Origin: Burkholderiales bacterium RIFOXYD12_FULL_59_19
GTDB lineage: Bacteria > Pseudomonadota > Gammaproteobacteria > Burkholderiales > Burkholderiaceae_C
NCBI GenBank assembly: GCA_001771065.1
Contig: MESQ01000004.1
Location: 1-64,000 of the forward strand
Direction of reading: 5' to 3'
Length of the DNA: 64,000 nt
The position numbers were made by a program, and so were the translations under genes. Positions 36,384-45,224 of this stretch are shown here, one piece after another (the stretch's first letter is position 1; each line of letters begins with the position of its first letter). The notes under the pieces were generated by a model. The model did not search any database. It was given only the letters and a program-made list of their open reading frames with translations, and was not told the origin of the DNA.

Positions 36384-37258
36384 ACGCCGGTTTCGAGCAT
36401 TTGTTGCTGCGTGCCGAGCAACTCATCACCCGCATTGAGGCGGTGCTGCCGCAAGCCGTGGCGCAGCCCGACTGGACGGCATCGAGCGCCTTTCGTTACC
36501 GCAAGCGCAGTTCTGGCCGGGCCACGCTGGAGCCGGTGCGCCATGTCGGCGCCATGGCCCTGACCGACCTGAAAGAAATCGAGCCGCAAAAGGAAAAAAT
36601 TTACCGCAACACGCACCAGTTTGTCACAGGTCAGCGGGCCAACAACGTGCTGCTGACGGGCGCGCGCGGCACCGGCAAGTCGTCGCTGATTCGCGCCTGC
36701 CTGAATGAATTTTCCGCTCAGGGCTTGCGCCTGATCGAGGTCGACAAGGCTGACCTGACCGACCTGCCCGACATCATTGACCTGGTGTCTGAAGAGCCTT
36801 ACAAGTTCATCGTGTTTTGTGATGACCTGAGCTTTGATGAAGGCGAGTCCGGGTACAAGGCGCTCAAGTCGATTCTGGACGGCTCGGTGGCCGCCACCAC
36901 CGCCAATGTGCTGATTTACGCCACCAGCAACCGGCGCCATTTGCTGCCCGAATACATGAAGGAAAACCTCAGCTACACCCACACCGCCGATGGCGAGGTG
37001 CATCCGGGCGAAGGTGTGGAAGAAAAAATATCGCTGTCAGAGCGTTTTGGTCTGTGGGTGAGCTTTTACCCGTTTTCGCAGGACGAGTACCTCACCATCG
37101 TGGCTCAGTGGCTCGGCGCCATGGGCGTCACGGTGCCGGCCATCGAGGCGGCGCGCGCCCAGGCCCTGGTGTGGGCCTTGGAGCGGGGTTCCCGCAGCGG
37201 CCGTGTCGCTTACCAGTTTGCCCTGGACTACGCGGGCCAGCACGCTGTTGTGGCATGA
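36380..37258 (+). CDS. DUF815 family AAA-type ATPase
   Basis: 292 residues. Walker [11 protein letters not shown] near 95; Walker [12 protein letters not shown] near 150; sensor [13 protein letters not shown] near 190. DUF815 proteins are AAA+-like ATPases widespread in bacteria whose precise role is unknown. It is translationally coupled to argJ (ATGA) and to the Nudix gene (ATGA), an arrangement common in betaproteobacteria. Confidence 0.9.
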   Translation: MNAGFEHLLLRAEQLITRIEAVLPQAVAQPDWTASSAFRYRKRSSGRATLEPVRHVGAMALTDLKEIEPQKEKIYRNTHQFVTGQRANNVLLTGARGTGKSSLIRACLNEFSAQGLRLIEVDKADLTDLPDIIDLVSEEPYKFIVFCDDLSFDEGESGYKALKSILDGSVAATTANVLIYATSNRRHLLPEYMKENLSYTHTADGEVHPGEGVEEKISLSERFGLWVSFYPFSQDEYLTIVAQWLGAMGVTVPAIEAARAQALVWALERGSRSGRVAYQFALDYAGQHAVVA

Positions 37259-37740
37259 GCAGGACTGACCAGCCAGCCGCAGTGCTGGTAGCCGATGGCG
37301 CGCTGCCGCGGGTTGGTGGTGCCGACCGGGCCGTGGTCGATGTGGCGGTGGGGGTCTTGATTCGGGCTGACGGTGATTTTTTACTGACGTCGCGCCCCGC
37401 TGACAAGGTTTACGCCGGATACTGGGAGTTTCCCGGTGGCAAGTTCGAGCCCGGCGAGTCGTTGCAGCAGGCGCTGCAACGCGAACTGCAGGAAGAGCTC
37501 GGCATTCACATTGACCAGATTGAACCCTGGCGGCAGGAGCTGGTGGACTACCCACATGCGTTGGTGCGGCTGCATTTTTGCAAGGTCTGGGCTTGGTGCG
37601 GTGAACTGCAAATGCGCGAGGCCCAGTCGTTTACCTGGGAGCGTTTGCCGGTAACGGTTAGCCCGGTGTTACCCGGCACGGTGCCGGTGTTGCAGTGGAT
37701 GGCTGAGGAGCAGGAAAAAGTGGGTTCTATTGCTGGGTGA
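37255..37740 (+). CDS. mutT: Nudix hydrolase, MutT-like
   Basis: 161 residues. Complete Nudix box GGKFEPGESLQQALQRELQEELGI (split here over residues about 61-84, with the REL-EE core) preceded by YAGYWEFPGG as in MutT. These enzymes remove 8-oxo-dGTP from the nucleotide pool. The N-terminal 25 residues are an extension relative to E. coli MutT. It overlaps the DUF815 gene by 4 bp. The 375-bp region after it (37741-38115) has no gene and holds repeat copies B and C. Confidence 0.88.
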   Translation: MSRTDQPAAVLVADGALPRVGGADRAVVDVAVGVLIRADGDFLLTSRPADKVYAGYWEFPGGKFEPGESLQQALQRELQEELGIHIDQIEPWRQELVDYPHALVRLHFCKVWAWCGELQMREAQSFTWERLPVTVSPVLPGTVPVLQWMAEEQEKVGSIAG

Positions 37741-37798
37741 ATGTTGACTTGCCAAGTTTTTGATTCTCGGATTTGCTGATTCGCTGGTGCTACCCGCA

Positions 37799-37870
37799 CA
37801 GCGACTGGCTTTGGCGGCTTCCTCATACTGGAGTACCAGAAATCGTCAGCCGCCAAAGCCAGCCACTGCG
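37799..37870 (-). repeat. Palindromic repeat with conserved loop, copy B
   Basis: On the minus strand: arm GCAGTGGCTGGCTTTGGCGGCT, loop GACGATTTCTGGTACTCCAGTATGAGG, inverse arm AAGCCGCCAAAGCCAGTCGCTG. Stem and loop closely match copy A at 24851-24926; in the loop CTGG-TACT-CCAG the small inner hairpin is kept with one changed loop base. Located between mutT and yacG. Confidence 0.75.
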
Positions 37871-37950
37871 CTGGTGTGCGTCTGGAAAAATTCAAAAGGG
37901 TCGGGTTTTAATTGGTCTTCAAACACCTTTGTGCACCCACTTCATGGTGT

Positions 37951-38018
37951 GGTAACCGGCGGGGGCAGTCACCGATTTCTGGTACCCCAGTATGAGGTGG
38001 CTGCCCCTGCCGGTTACC
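37951..38018 (+). repeat. Palindromic repeat with conserved loop, copy C (different stem)
   Basis: Arm GGTAACCGGCGGGGGCAGTC, loop ACCGATTTCTGGTACCCCAGTATGAGGT, inverse arm GGCTGCCCCTGCCGGTTACC. The loop is almost identical to copies A and B, but the stem sequence is unrelated to theirs while still pairing at 18 of 20 positions. About 80 bp from copy B in opposite orientation. Nothing else is seen in 38019-38115. Confidence 0.75.
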
Positions 38019-38115
38019 GCGCCGCGCGCGCCCGCCAAGCTGCGAAGGGCGTAGCCTCAAGAGCCCAACGAAAAGAATCAAATCGAGAGAGTTTGAGAGA
38101 GTGCGACCCCGGAAT

Positions 38116-38325
38116 TCAGTCCGGCGCAAAATCTTCCGGCGGGGCCGCGGCAGGCATGGCAAACTGCTCGCTGGCCCAGGCTCCCAGGTCAATCTGCTTG
38201 CAGCGCTCGCTGCAAAATGGCCGATAGGGATTACTAGCCGCATAGACACTGACGCCGCCACAGCCAGGGCAGGTCACGATCTTTACAGGGATGTTAGGTT
38301 CTTGCGTGGAGCCGCTCATGCACAC
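38116..38325 (-). CDS. yacG: DNA gyrase inhibitor YacG (zinc-binding)
   Basis: 69 residues. Four zinc cysteines: Cys19 and Cys22 (CPGC), Cys38 and Cys42 (CSERC), then [12 protein letters not shown], the standard YacG signature. The family binds GyrB and inhibits gyrase. It overlaps the zapD stop by about 10 bp, so it is translated with it; a second ATG two codons in (38319) is an alternative start. Confidence 0.92.
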   Translation of the reverse strand: MCMSGSTQEPNIPVKIVTCPGCGGVSVYAASNPYRPFCSERCKQIDLGAWASEQFAMPAAAPPEDFAPD

Positions 38326-39071
38326 AAGGCCAGTTCAAAGCTGACATCTTCGTTGATCGCCTGCAACCGATTTTCTTCGCCCTGGCGCATCAGTCGGACC
38401 GACACCATCAGCCGGTTGCCACTGATTTCAGGCACCAGGTCCATGGTTTCATCCAGCGCCAGCCGCAGCAATAAAAAAGTGCGTCCTTGGGGCAGGCTCT
38501 GCTGGAACTGCCCGCCGTTGGCAATGACTTTTTGTGGTGCGCCAGAATCACGTAGCAACTTGAGCAACAAATGAACCGTATCCGCCAAGGGGGCCAGGGT
38601 TTGGGCCCATGTTTGCAACTGCGCTTGCCGAACCTGGCTGGGCTTGTGTTGCCAGGCATGGTAGGAGGGTAAATCGAACCCGCAAGTGCCACCGGGGATC
38701 ACAATCCGGCTGCGAATGCCCATGAGCCAATCGTTTTCGGTCAAACTTTGGCCCGACTTACCAGACTGGTTGTTCAGGGCCTCAAAACACTGCTCAAGTT
38801 GGTGAATGACTTCATCGAGCACAGATTCGGCAATGGCGGGGTTGCCCCGGTAACTGTCAAGCATGTGTTTCTGCTTGTCGAGGTCTTTGAGCAGATCGGA
38901 TTTGAGGTCAGCCCGGGTGCTTACTTCGAGGATTTCGAACAAGGTTGCCAGGGCAAAATGGTGGTCAATGGCATCCACGCGTTGCAACAACTGCTGCAAG
39001 TGGATAAAGAGATGCTCCAGCCGCAAATAAGTGCGAATGCGTTCTTGCAATGGGTATTCGTAGAGGATCAC
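38316..39071 (-). CDS. zapD: Cell division protein ZapD
   Basis: 251 residues from a GTG at 39071, giving (M)[21 protein letters not shown], the conserved ZapD N-terminus. A TTG at 39083 would add four residues; neither start has a clear ribosome site. ZapD cross-links FtsZ filaments at the division ring. The [17 protein letters not shown] segment in the middle and a [18 protein letters not shown] segment are typical. It lies 16 bp after coaE on the minus strand, in the conserved coaE-zapD-yacG order. Confidence 0.92.
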   Translation of the reverse strand: MILYEYPLQERIRTYLRLEHLFIHLQQLLQRVDAIDHHFALATLFEILEVSTRADLKSDLLKDLDKQKHMLDSYRGNPAIAESVLDEVIHQLEQCFEALNNQSGKSGQSLTENDWLMGIRSRIVIPGGTCGFDLPSYHAWQHKPSQVRQAQLQTWAQTLAPLADTVHLLLKLLRDSGAPQKVIANGGQFQQSLPQGRTFLLLRLALDETMDLVPEISGNRLMVSVRLMRQGEENRLQAINEDVSFELALCA

Positions 39072-39087
39072 GCTAAAGTTCAATCAG

Positions 39088-39714
39088 TCAGTTTGCTAGG
39101 TGTAATGATAGCCGCAAGCGCGGCGCCAGTGCCGCCACCTCCCGGCTTAAATCCCCATGGGTCAGGCCATCGTTGAAGATCACGCTGTCGGCCGCACGCA
39201 CGCGCCGTTGACGGCTGCATTGGTGGGCCATGATGGCTTCGACCGCTGCTTTTTCCAGCCCGCTGCGTGCCATCACGCGCATGATTTGGGTTGCAGGCAG
39301 ACAGTCGATCACCAGCACATGGTCAACTTTTTGCCGCCAGCTGGCAGATTCCACCAGCAAAGGCACGTCAAACACCAGGCAATCTTGGCCTGCTGCCTGG
39401 GCGGACGCGGCCTGGCGCCAGGTTTCCTGTCCTACCAGCGGGTGGATGATGGCTTCAAGTTGCTGTTTGGCATGGGGGTCAGTGTAGGCCAGGGCGCGCA
39501 TGTGGTCGCGGTCCATGGCGCCCTCTGCGGTGATGAAGTCAGGCCCAAATTGACGGGTAATGGCGGCGATGGCCAAGCCGCCGGGGGCGGTCAGCGAACG
39601 GGCAATGGCATCTGCGTCCATGATGACCGCACCCCATTGGGCCAGCAGGGCGGCCACGGTGCTTTTGCCGCTGCCAATGCCGCCAGTGAGTCCGACATAA
39701 AACGCGCGTGGCAC
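39088..39714 (-). CDS. coaE: Dephospho-CoA kinase
   Basis: 208 residues. P-loop GGIGSGKST (11-19), DADAIAR (34-40) and the lid region with RVMARSGL. It adds the 3'-phosphate in the last step of coenzyme A synthesis. Four bases separate its start from the pilD stop. Full length for the family. The window also contains coaD, the preceding step, 12 kb away. Confidence 0.95.
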   Translation of the reverse strand: MPRAFYVGLTGGIGSGKSTVAALLAQWGAVIMDADAIARSLTAPGGLAIAAITRQFGPDFITAEGAMDRDHMRALAYTDPHAKQQLEAIIHPLVGQETWRQAASAQAAGQDCLVFDVPLLVESASWRQKVDHVLVIDCLPATQIMRVMARSGLEKAAVEAIMAHQCSRQRRVRAADSVIFNDGLTHGDLSREVAALAPRLRLSLHLAN

Positions 39715-39717
39715 GGT

Positions 39718-40557
39718 TTACAAGCCGACAAACCTGAGCATGGCGGTGGGGCCCGCCACCATGGCCGTCAGACCGGCCATGGACAAGAAGGGACCAAATG
39801 GGACATAACCGCCTTCCCGCAGATTTTTGGAAAATTTCAGGCCGACGCCAACCACTGCCCCGATCACGGAGGCCATCAAAATGATGGGAACCAGTGCTTG
39901 CCAGCCAAACCAGGCCCCCAAGGCCGCGAAGAGCTTGAAGTCGCCATAACCCATGCCTTCCTTGCCCGTTGCCAGCTTGAAGGCCCAATACACCAGCCAC
40001 AGGGACAAATAACCAGCCACGGCACCCCAAAGGGCATCGGTCAATTGAATCGGTGTCAGCTGCAGTGCGGCTGCGATCAAGCCCGCCCACAACAGCGGCA
40101 GCGTCAGGTCGTCGGGCAGCAGCGTGGTGTCCCAGTCAATCAGGGTCAGCGCCAGCAGGACAGCGCAAAAGCCGCACCAGGCCAGACCGGTTGCGCTGGC
40201 GCCATACTGCCAGCCACACCATAAAAACAAAAGGCCCGTGATCAGTTCCACCGCGGGATAGCGCAGGCTGATGGCGGCTTTGCAATGGTGGCATTTGCCG
40301 CGCAGCACCAGGTAACTCAGCAGTGGGATGTTTTCATACCAGCCGAGCTGGTGGCTGCAAGCCTGGCAGCGCGAACGCGGTGCCATCAGGTTGAAGGGGG
40401 GGCTCTCAGGCTGACTCTGGCCCTGCAGGTCGGCACATTCGGCTTTCCACTGGGCCTCTAACATAACCGGCAGGCGGTAAATAACGACGTTGAGGAAACT
40501 GCCGATGAGTAAACCCAGCAGTCCCAGCAAGCTGGCATCCATCATGTGTGTTCCCAT
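39718..40557 (-). CDS. pilD: Prepilin peptidase/N-methyltransferase PilD
   Basis: 279 residues, about seven membrane helices. Zinc cysteines Cys64, Cys67, Cys89 and Cys92 (RCQAC...CHHC) of the methyltransferase domain, and the aspartyl-protease pair LIDWDTTLLPDDLTLP and GYGDFKLFAALG. It cleaves and methylates type IV prepilins in the inner membrane. The start may be the ATG at residue 6 (MDASLLGLL). It lies 2 bp after the pilC stop. Confidence 0.95.
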   Translation of the reverse strand: MGTHMMDASLLGLLGLLIGSFLNVVIYRLPVMLEAQWKAECADLQGQSQPESPPFNLMAPRSRCQACSHQLGWYENIPLLSYLVLRGKCHHCKAAISLRYPAVELITGLLFLWCGWQYGASATGLAWCGFCAVLLALTLIDWDTTLLPDDLTLPLLWAGLIAAALQLTPIQLTDALWGAVAGYLSLWLVYWAFKLATGKEGMGYGDFKLFAALGAWFGWQALVPIILMASVIGAVVGVGLKFSKNLREGGYVPFGPFLSMAGLTAMVAGPTAMLRFVGL

Positions 40558-40559
40558 CG

Positions 40560-41777
40560 TCAGACCACCTGGCCGAGTTTGAAAATGGGCAGGTACATGG
40601 CCACCACAATGCCACCAATCACGCCACCCAGAATCACAATGATGATGGGTTCCATCAGGCTCGAAATACCCGCCACCATGTCGTCCACTTCAGATTCATA
40701 AAAGTCCGCTGCCTTGCCCAGCATGTGGTCGATGGAGCCCGATTCTTCACCAATGGCGCACATTTGCAGCACCATGGTCGGAAACAGCTTGGCATTGGTC
40801 ATGGCCGCAGTGAGTGCCGTGCCCGTGGAGACTTCTTGCTGGATCTTGATGGTGGCCATTTCATACACCGAGTTGCCCGCCGCGCCGCCCACCGAGTCGA
40901 GCGCCTCGACCAGCGGCACACCGGCGGCAAACATGGTGGCCAGGGTGCGGGTCCATCGCGCGATGCAGGATTTGTCAACCAGGACACCAAAAATGGGCAG
41001 TTTCAGCATGATGCGATCCATCACAAGTTGCATGGGTTTGCTGCGTTGCCAGGCTTGCATGAAAAAATACAAACCACCGCCGATACCGCCAAAAATCAGC
41101 CACCAGTAGTCGACAAAAAACTCACTCATGGCGATCACCATCAAGGTTGGGGCCGGCAGGTCAGCGCCAAAGTTGGAAAACACTTCCTTGAACGCTGGCA
41201 CCACAAAAATCATGATCACGGCGGTCACCACAAAAGCCACCACCAGCACCGAAATCGGGTACATCAGTGCGGACTTGATTTTGGATTTCATGGCTTCTGT
41301 TTTTTCCATGTAAACCGCCAGCCGGTCCAGCAATTGGTCCAGAATACCCGCCGCTTCGCCGGCCTCGACCAGGTTGCAGTACAGGTTGTCAAAGTACAGC
41401 GGGTACTTGCGAAAGGCCGTGCTCAGCGAGGTGCCGGTTTCCACATCGCCGCGGATGTCATTGAGCAGCCGGGTCACGCTTGGGTTGGGGTTGCCGCGGC
41501 CGACAATGTCAAATGCCTGTAGCAGCGGCACGCCGGCCTTCATCATGGTGGCGAGCTGGCGCGTAAAAATGGCCATGTCTTTGGGTTTGATCGCCTTGCC
41601 TGCGCTGGTGCGCCTTTTCTTCACTTTGACCGGCAAGACACCTTGGCGGCGCAAGGCTGCTCTGACCTGGTTTTCACCCCCGGCACGCATTTCGCCACGC
41701 ACCTGTTTGCCATTGCGGTCCTTGCCTTCCCATTCATAGACAAATTCCTTGATGGTTTTTGTTTTTTCGGTTGCCAT
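40560..41777 (-). CDS. pilC: Type IV pilus inner-membrane platform protein PilC
   Basis: 405 residues. Two T2SF domains (about 75-195 and 280-400), with three membrane helices and the typical FTRQLATMMKAGVPLLQAFDI and EPIIIVILGGVIGGIVVAMYLPIF segments. It forms the platform on which the PilB/PilT motors act. It is followed by pilD. The motor gene pilB, usually directly upstream, is absent here: the upstream gene is a carboxylesterase. The 122-bp gap 41778-41899 has a small GTATGC/GCATAC dyad and nothing else. Confidence 0.95.
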   Translation of the reverse strand: MATEKTKTIKEFVYEWEGKDRNGKQVRGEMRAGGENQVRAALRRQGVLPVKVKKRRTSAGKAIKPKDMAIFTRQLATMMKAGVPLLQAFDIVGRGNPNPSVTRLLNDIRGDVETGTSLSTAFRKYPLYFDNLYCNLVEAGEAAGILDQLLDRLAVYMEKTEAMKSKIKSALMYPISVLVVAFVVTAVIMIFVVPAFKEVFSNFGADLPAPTLMVIAMSEFFVDYWWLIFGGIGGGLYFFMQAWQRSKPMQLVMDRIMLKLPIFGVLVDKSCIARWTRTLATMFAAGVPLVEALDSVGGAAGNSVYEMATIKIQQEVSTGTALTAAMTNAKLFPTMVLQMCAIGEESGSIDHMLGKAADFYESEVDDMVAGISSLMEPIIIVILGGVIGGIVVAMYLPIFKLGQVV

Positions 41778-41899
41778 AAAGTTGTTGAAAGCTTGGGTTA
41801 ATCGTTGCTGGCGGCGCTAACGCATTTGAGTAAAAAAAGTACTGGTGTCACATTTTTCAGGCCATGTATGCAGAGCATACGTCATCATCTACCGCTCGG

Positions 41900-42586
41900 C
41901 TAGCTGCGGGCTGCCGCGGCTGCCAGCACCAGGCTTAAAAAAGTGCTGATATCGGCGACTTCACGCGGGTGAATGCTGTGCGGTATGGGGTAGCTGTGCC
42001 ACTGTACCGGATAACCCAGACGGGTCAGCAGGTCGCGACTGGCTTCGCCGCGGGCCGGGACGACCACCGGGTCCTGGCTGCCGTGCGCCATGAAGATGGG
42101 GGTGTGGGCGTTGGCTTCAGCACGTTCTGTGGCAAAGTCCTCAGCCAGCGGCAGATAACCGGACAAGGCCATGATGCCGGCCAGTGTCTGGGGAAAGCGC
42201 AGGCCGGTGTGCAGCGCCATGGCACAGCCTTGCGAGAAGCCCGCCAGCACAATCCGGCTGGCCGGAATGCCGCGTGCCATTTCCCGCTCAATCAGCGCCG
42301 CAATGGCTTGCCCGGAGGCACGAATGCCCGCCGCGTCCTGGCGAATGACCAGATCGGTGCCAAGAATGTCGTACCAGGCCGGCATGACATAGCCGCCATT
42401 GACGGTGACGGGAATCGCTGGCGCATGCGGAAAAATGAAACGGATGGCGGGGCAACCAGAGAGGTCCAGTTCTGGCACCAGGCCGGCAAAGTCATGGCCG
42501 TCGGCGCCCAGGCCATGCAACCAGATCACGGCGGCGCTGGGGTTGGGGGCAGTCTCGATCTGAATGTGGGGCAGCAGTGTTGTCAT
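41900..42586 (-). CDS. Carboxylesterase/phospholipase family alpha-beta hydrolase
   Basis: 228 residues. Alpha/beta hydrolase with nucleophile Ser118 (GFSQG), acid in HGSQDPVV near 175 and His in PHSIHP near 208. The start region VIWLHGLGADGHDF forms the oxyanion hole. It resembles the small esterases (EstB/YpfH type). It is cytoplasmic (no signal). ftsY lies 33 bp downstream on the same strand. Natural substrate unknown. Confidence 0.88.
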   Translation of the reverse strand: MTTLLPHIQIETAPNPSAAVIWLHGLGADGHDFAGLVPELDLSGCPAIRFIFPHAPAIPVTVNGGYVMPAWYDILGTDLVIRQDAAGIRASGQAIAALIEREMARGIPASRIVLAGFSQGCAMALHTGLRFPQTLAGIMALSGYLPLAEDFATERAEANAHTPIFMAHGSQDPVVVPARGEASRDLLTRLGYPVQWHSYPIPHSIHPREVADISTFLSLVLAAAAARS

Positions 42587-42619
42587 GCGGATGAGCGTCA
42601 GTGGGAGTGGAACGGTTTG

Positions 42620-43729
42620 TCAGGCCAGCAGCGCCTGGGCAAATTCGCGGGCATTGAAGGTTTCCAGGTCTTCCAGTTTTTCGCCGACACCAATGAAATA
42701 AACGGGGATGGGGCGTTCGCGCGCAATGGCTGCCAGCACGCCGCCTTTGGCGGTGCCGTCGAGCTTGGTCACGATCAGGCCGGTCAGACCCAGGGCGTCG
42801 TCAAAGGCTTTGACCTGTGTCAGGGCATTTTGACCGGTGTTGCCGTCGATCACCAGCAGCACCTCATGGGGTGGTGTGGCCAGGTTGCGTTCCTCTGCCG
42901 TACCGGCGTCTGGGTCGTCCAGCGCCGGCCCGGCTTTTTGAATCACGCGTTTGATCTTGACCAACTCTTGCATCAGGTGCAACTGGGTCGGCAGGCGCCC
43001 GGCGGTGTCGACCAGCACCACATCACGGCCGCGGGCCTTGCCGGCACTGACCGCATCAAAAGCCACGGCGGCCGGGTCGCCGCCTTCCTGGCTGATGATG
43101 TCTACCGCTGTGCGGTCGGCCCACACCCCCAACTGCTCACGCGCCGCCGCCCGAAAGGTGTCGGCAGCGGCCAGCAACACGCTGGTATGGTTCACCGCAA
43201 GATGCCGCGTGAGTTTGCCGATGGAGGTGGTTTTGCCCGCACCATTGACCCCTGCCACCATGATCACGGTGGGTTTGAAGCGGCCGATGACCAGCGATTT
43301 TTGCAGTGGTGTCAGCAGTTCGGTGAGGGACTCGACCAGCAGCGCCTTGACCGCTGTCGGGTGTGTGGCTTTGCTGTCCTTGACGCGGCGTTTCAGGTCT
43401 TGCAGCAGATGTTCGGTGGCCTTGACCCCGGTGTCTGCCATCAGCAGGGCAGTTTCCAGGTCTTCATACAGTGCATCGTCAATTTGGGTGCCAGTGAACA
43501 CCGTGGCAATGCTGGTGCCGGTTTTTCGCAAACCCGCCTTGAGCTTGTCGATCCAGGACTTGCGCTCGGGCGTCGGTGCCGGTGTGACCGTCGCTGAGGA
43601 AGCGGCAAGCGGCGGCTCAGGCAGGGCAGCTGGCAGCTGGATGGGCGCAGGCTGGGTCAGCGCCTGTGGGGTTGATGGCACGACGGCAGGCGGCGGGGCA
43701 GGGGGCTTTTTTCTGAAAAAACTGAACAT
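42620..43729 (-). CDS. ftsY: Signal recognition particle receptor FtsY
   Basis: 369 residues from the ATG giving MFSFFRKKPPAPPP; the frame extends seven codons further but this start is the family one. A Pro/Ala-rich acidic-poor N-terminal stretch precedes the NG domain (about 75-369) with GVNGAGKTTSIGKL (G1), DTAGRLPTQLHL (G3) and TKLDGTAKGG (G4). It docks SRP-ribosome complexes at the inner membrane. It is divergent from the M16 peptidase gene, 29 bp apart. Confidence 0.95.
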   Translation of the reverse strand: MFSFFRKKPPAPPPAVVPSTPQALTQPAPIQLPAALPEPPLAASSATVTPAPTPERKSWIDKLKAGLRKTGTSIATVFTGTQIDDALYEDLETALLMADTGVKATEHLLQDLKRRVKDSKATHPTAVKALLVESLTELLTPLQKSLVIGRFKPTVIMVAGVNGAGKTTSIGKLTRHLAVNHTSVLLAAADTFRAAAREQLGVWADRTAVDIISQEGGDPAAVAFDAVSAGKARGRDVVLVDTAGRLPTQLHLMQELVKIKRVIQKAGPALDDPDAGTAEERNLATPPHEVLLVIDGNTGQNALTQVKAFDDALGLTGLIVTKLDGTAKGGVLAAIARERPIPVYFIGVGEKLEDLETFNAREFAQALLA

Positions 43730-43758
43730 TTTTTGGGTTCGTGGTATCACTGCATTCT

Positions 43759-45198
43759 ATGAAACACAAGACACTTACTTTGAACCCCCGAAACTTGACC
43801 CGTTTGGGCGCGACCTGCTTGCTCTGGGCCACGCTGTCGACGGCCAGCGCCCAGGCGCCAGCCGCGCCTGAGTCGTCCTCCAGCCAGGCGCAGCAGTTCA
43901 CGCTGGCCAACGGCATGAGCCTGATCGTCAAACCAGACCGGCGCGCGCCCACGGCCGTACACATGTTATGGCTGCGGGCCGGGTCGATGGACGAGGTTGA
44001 TGGCAGCTCGGGAGTGGCCCACGTGCTGGAGCACATGTTGTTCAAAGGTACACCGAGTGTGCCAGTGGGTGAGTTTTCGCGCCGCGTGGCGGCTTTGGGC
44101 GGGCGCGACAATGCCTTCACCAGCCTGGACTACACCGGTTACTACCAGCAAATTCCGTCGGCACGGCTGGCTGATGTGATGGCGCTGGAAGCCGACCGTT
44201 TTGCCAACAACCAGTGGCCCGACGAGGAATTTAGAAAAGAGCTCGAAGTGGTCAAGGAAGAGCGCCGCATGCGCACCGAAGACAACCCGCGGGCGCTCCT
44301 GCATGAAGCCCTGAACGCCGCTGTGTTTGTGGCGTCGCCCTACCGCCGGCCGATTGTTGGCTGGATGAGTGACCTGGATGCGTTGACACCTGAGGATGCC
44401 CGTGCTTATTACCAGCGCTGGTATGTGCCGGCCAATGCCGCCGTGGTGGTGGCGGGTGACGTGGACGTGGCCGATGTGCGCCGCCTGGCTGAAAAGTACT
44501 ATGGCAACATTCCCGCGCGGGTGGTGCCCGAGCGCAAACCGCGCCTGGAGCCCGCCCAGACCGGCCCCAAGCGTATTGCCTTCAAAGCGCCAGCCGAGCA
44601 GGCCATGGTGACGCTGGCGTTCAAGGTGCCGTCGTTCCAATCGTTTGCCGGGGGCCAGGATGAAAGTGATGCGCTGGCGCTGACCGTGCTGGCCGCCGTG
44701 CTGGATGGCTACAGCGGTGCCCGTCTGGAGCGCGCCCTGACGCAGGGGCCTGATCGTGTGGCCGACAGCGCCGGCGCCGATAACGGCTTGTGGGGGCGTG
44801 GTCCGCAACTGTTCATGTTGTCGGGGGTGCCTGCCCGGGGTAAGACGGCAGAGCAGGTGGAGACCGCGTTGCGGGCGCAAGTGGCGCGTATTGCTGTCGA
44901 GGGTGTGACTGAGGCAGAGCTTGCCCGTGTCAAGACCCAGTGGGTGGCCAGCGCGGTGTACAAGCTTGATTCGGTTTTTAACCAAGCGCGCGAGTTGGGC
45001 ACCAGTTGGGTACAGGGCCAACCGCTGGATGCTCATGAGCGTTTGATTGAGCGCCTGCGCGCTGTGACGGCCCAGCAGGTTAAGACCGTGGCAAGCAAAT
45101 ACTTTGGTGACGATCAGTTGACCGTGGCCCAGTTGTTGCCACAACCGCTGAACAAAGACAGCAAACCACGCACCGCCCAGGCGGGCAGCAGACACTAA
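43759..45198 (+). CDS. M16 family zinc metallopeptidase (active member of a pair)
   Basis: 479 residues. Signal peptide about 1-32 (STASAQA), so periplasmic. Inverted zinc motif HVLEH (88-92), with the downstream Glu in KEERRMRTED. M16 domains at about 50-200 and 215-430. In the family, active and inactive subunits often form a dimer that degrades peptides; the next gene is the probable inactive partner. The start ATG is chosen over a GTG six codons upstream, which has no signal-peptide support. Confidence 0.88.
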   Translation: MKHKTLTLNPRNLTRLGATCLLWATLSTASAQAPAAPESSSSQAQQFTLANGMSLIVKPDRRAPTAVHMLWLRAGSMDEVDGSSGVAHVLEHMLFKGTPSVPVGEFSRRVAALGGRDNAFTSLDYTGYYQQIPSARLADVMALEADRFANNQWPDEEFRKELEVVKEERRMRTEDNPRALLHEALNAAVFVASPYRRPIVGWMSDLDALTPEDARAYYQRWYVPANAAVVVAGDVDVADVRRLAEKYYGNIPARVVPERKPRLEPAQTGPKRIAFKAPAEQAMVTLAFKVPSFQSFAGGQDESDALALTVLAAVLDGYSGARLERALTQGPDRVADSAGADNGLWGRGPQLFMLSGVPARGKTAEQVETALRAQVARIAVEGVTEAELARVKTQWVASAVYKLDSVFNQARELGTSWVQGQPLDAHERLIERLRAVTAQQVKTVASKYFGDDQLTVAQLLPQPLNKDSKPRTAQAGSRH

Positions 45199-45224
45199 AA
45201 CCATTCCAGACCTTGCCCAACATC

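Noticed and set aside
41969-43597. 542-residue plus-strand open frame antisense to the carboxylesterase and ftsY genes
   Set aside because: Shadow frame in G+C-rich DNA, rich in Gly/His/Gln; the opposite strand encodes clear conserved proteins.
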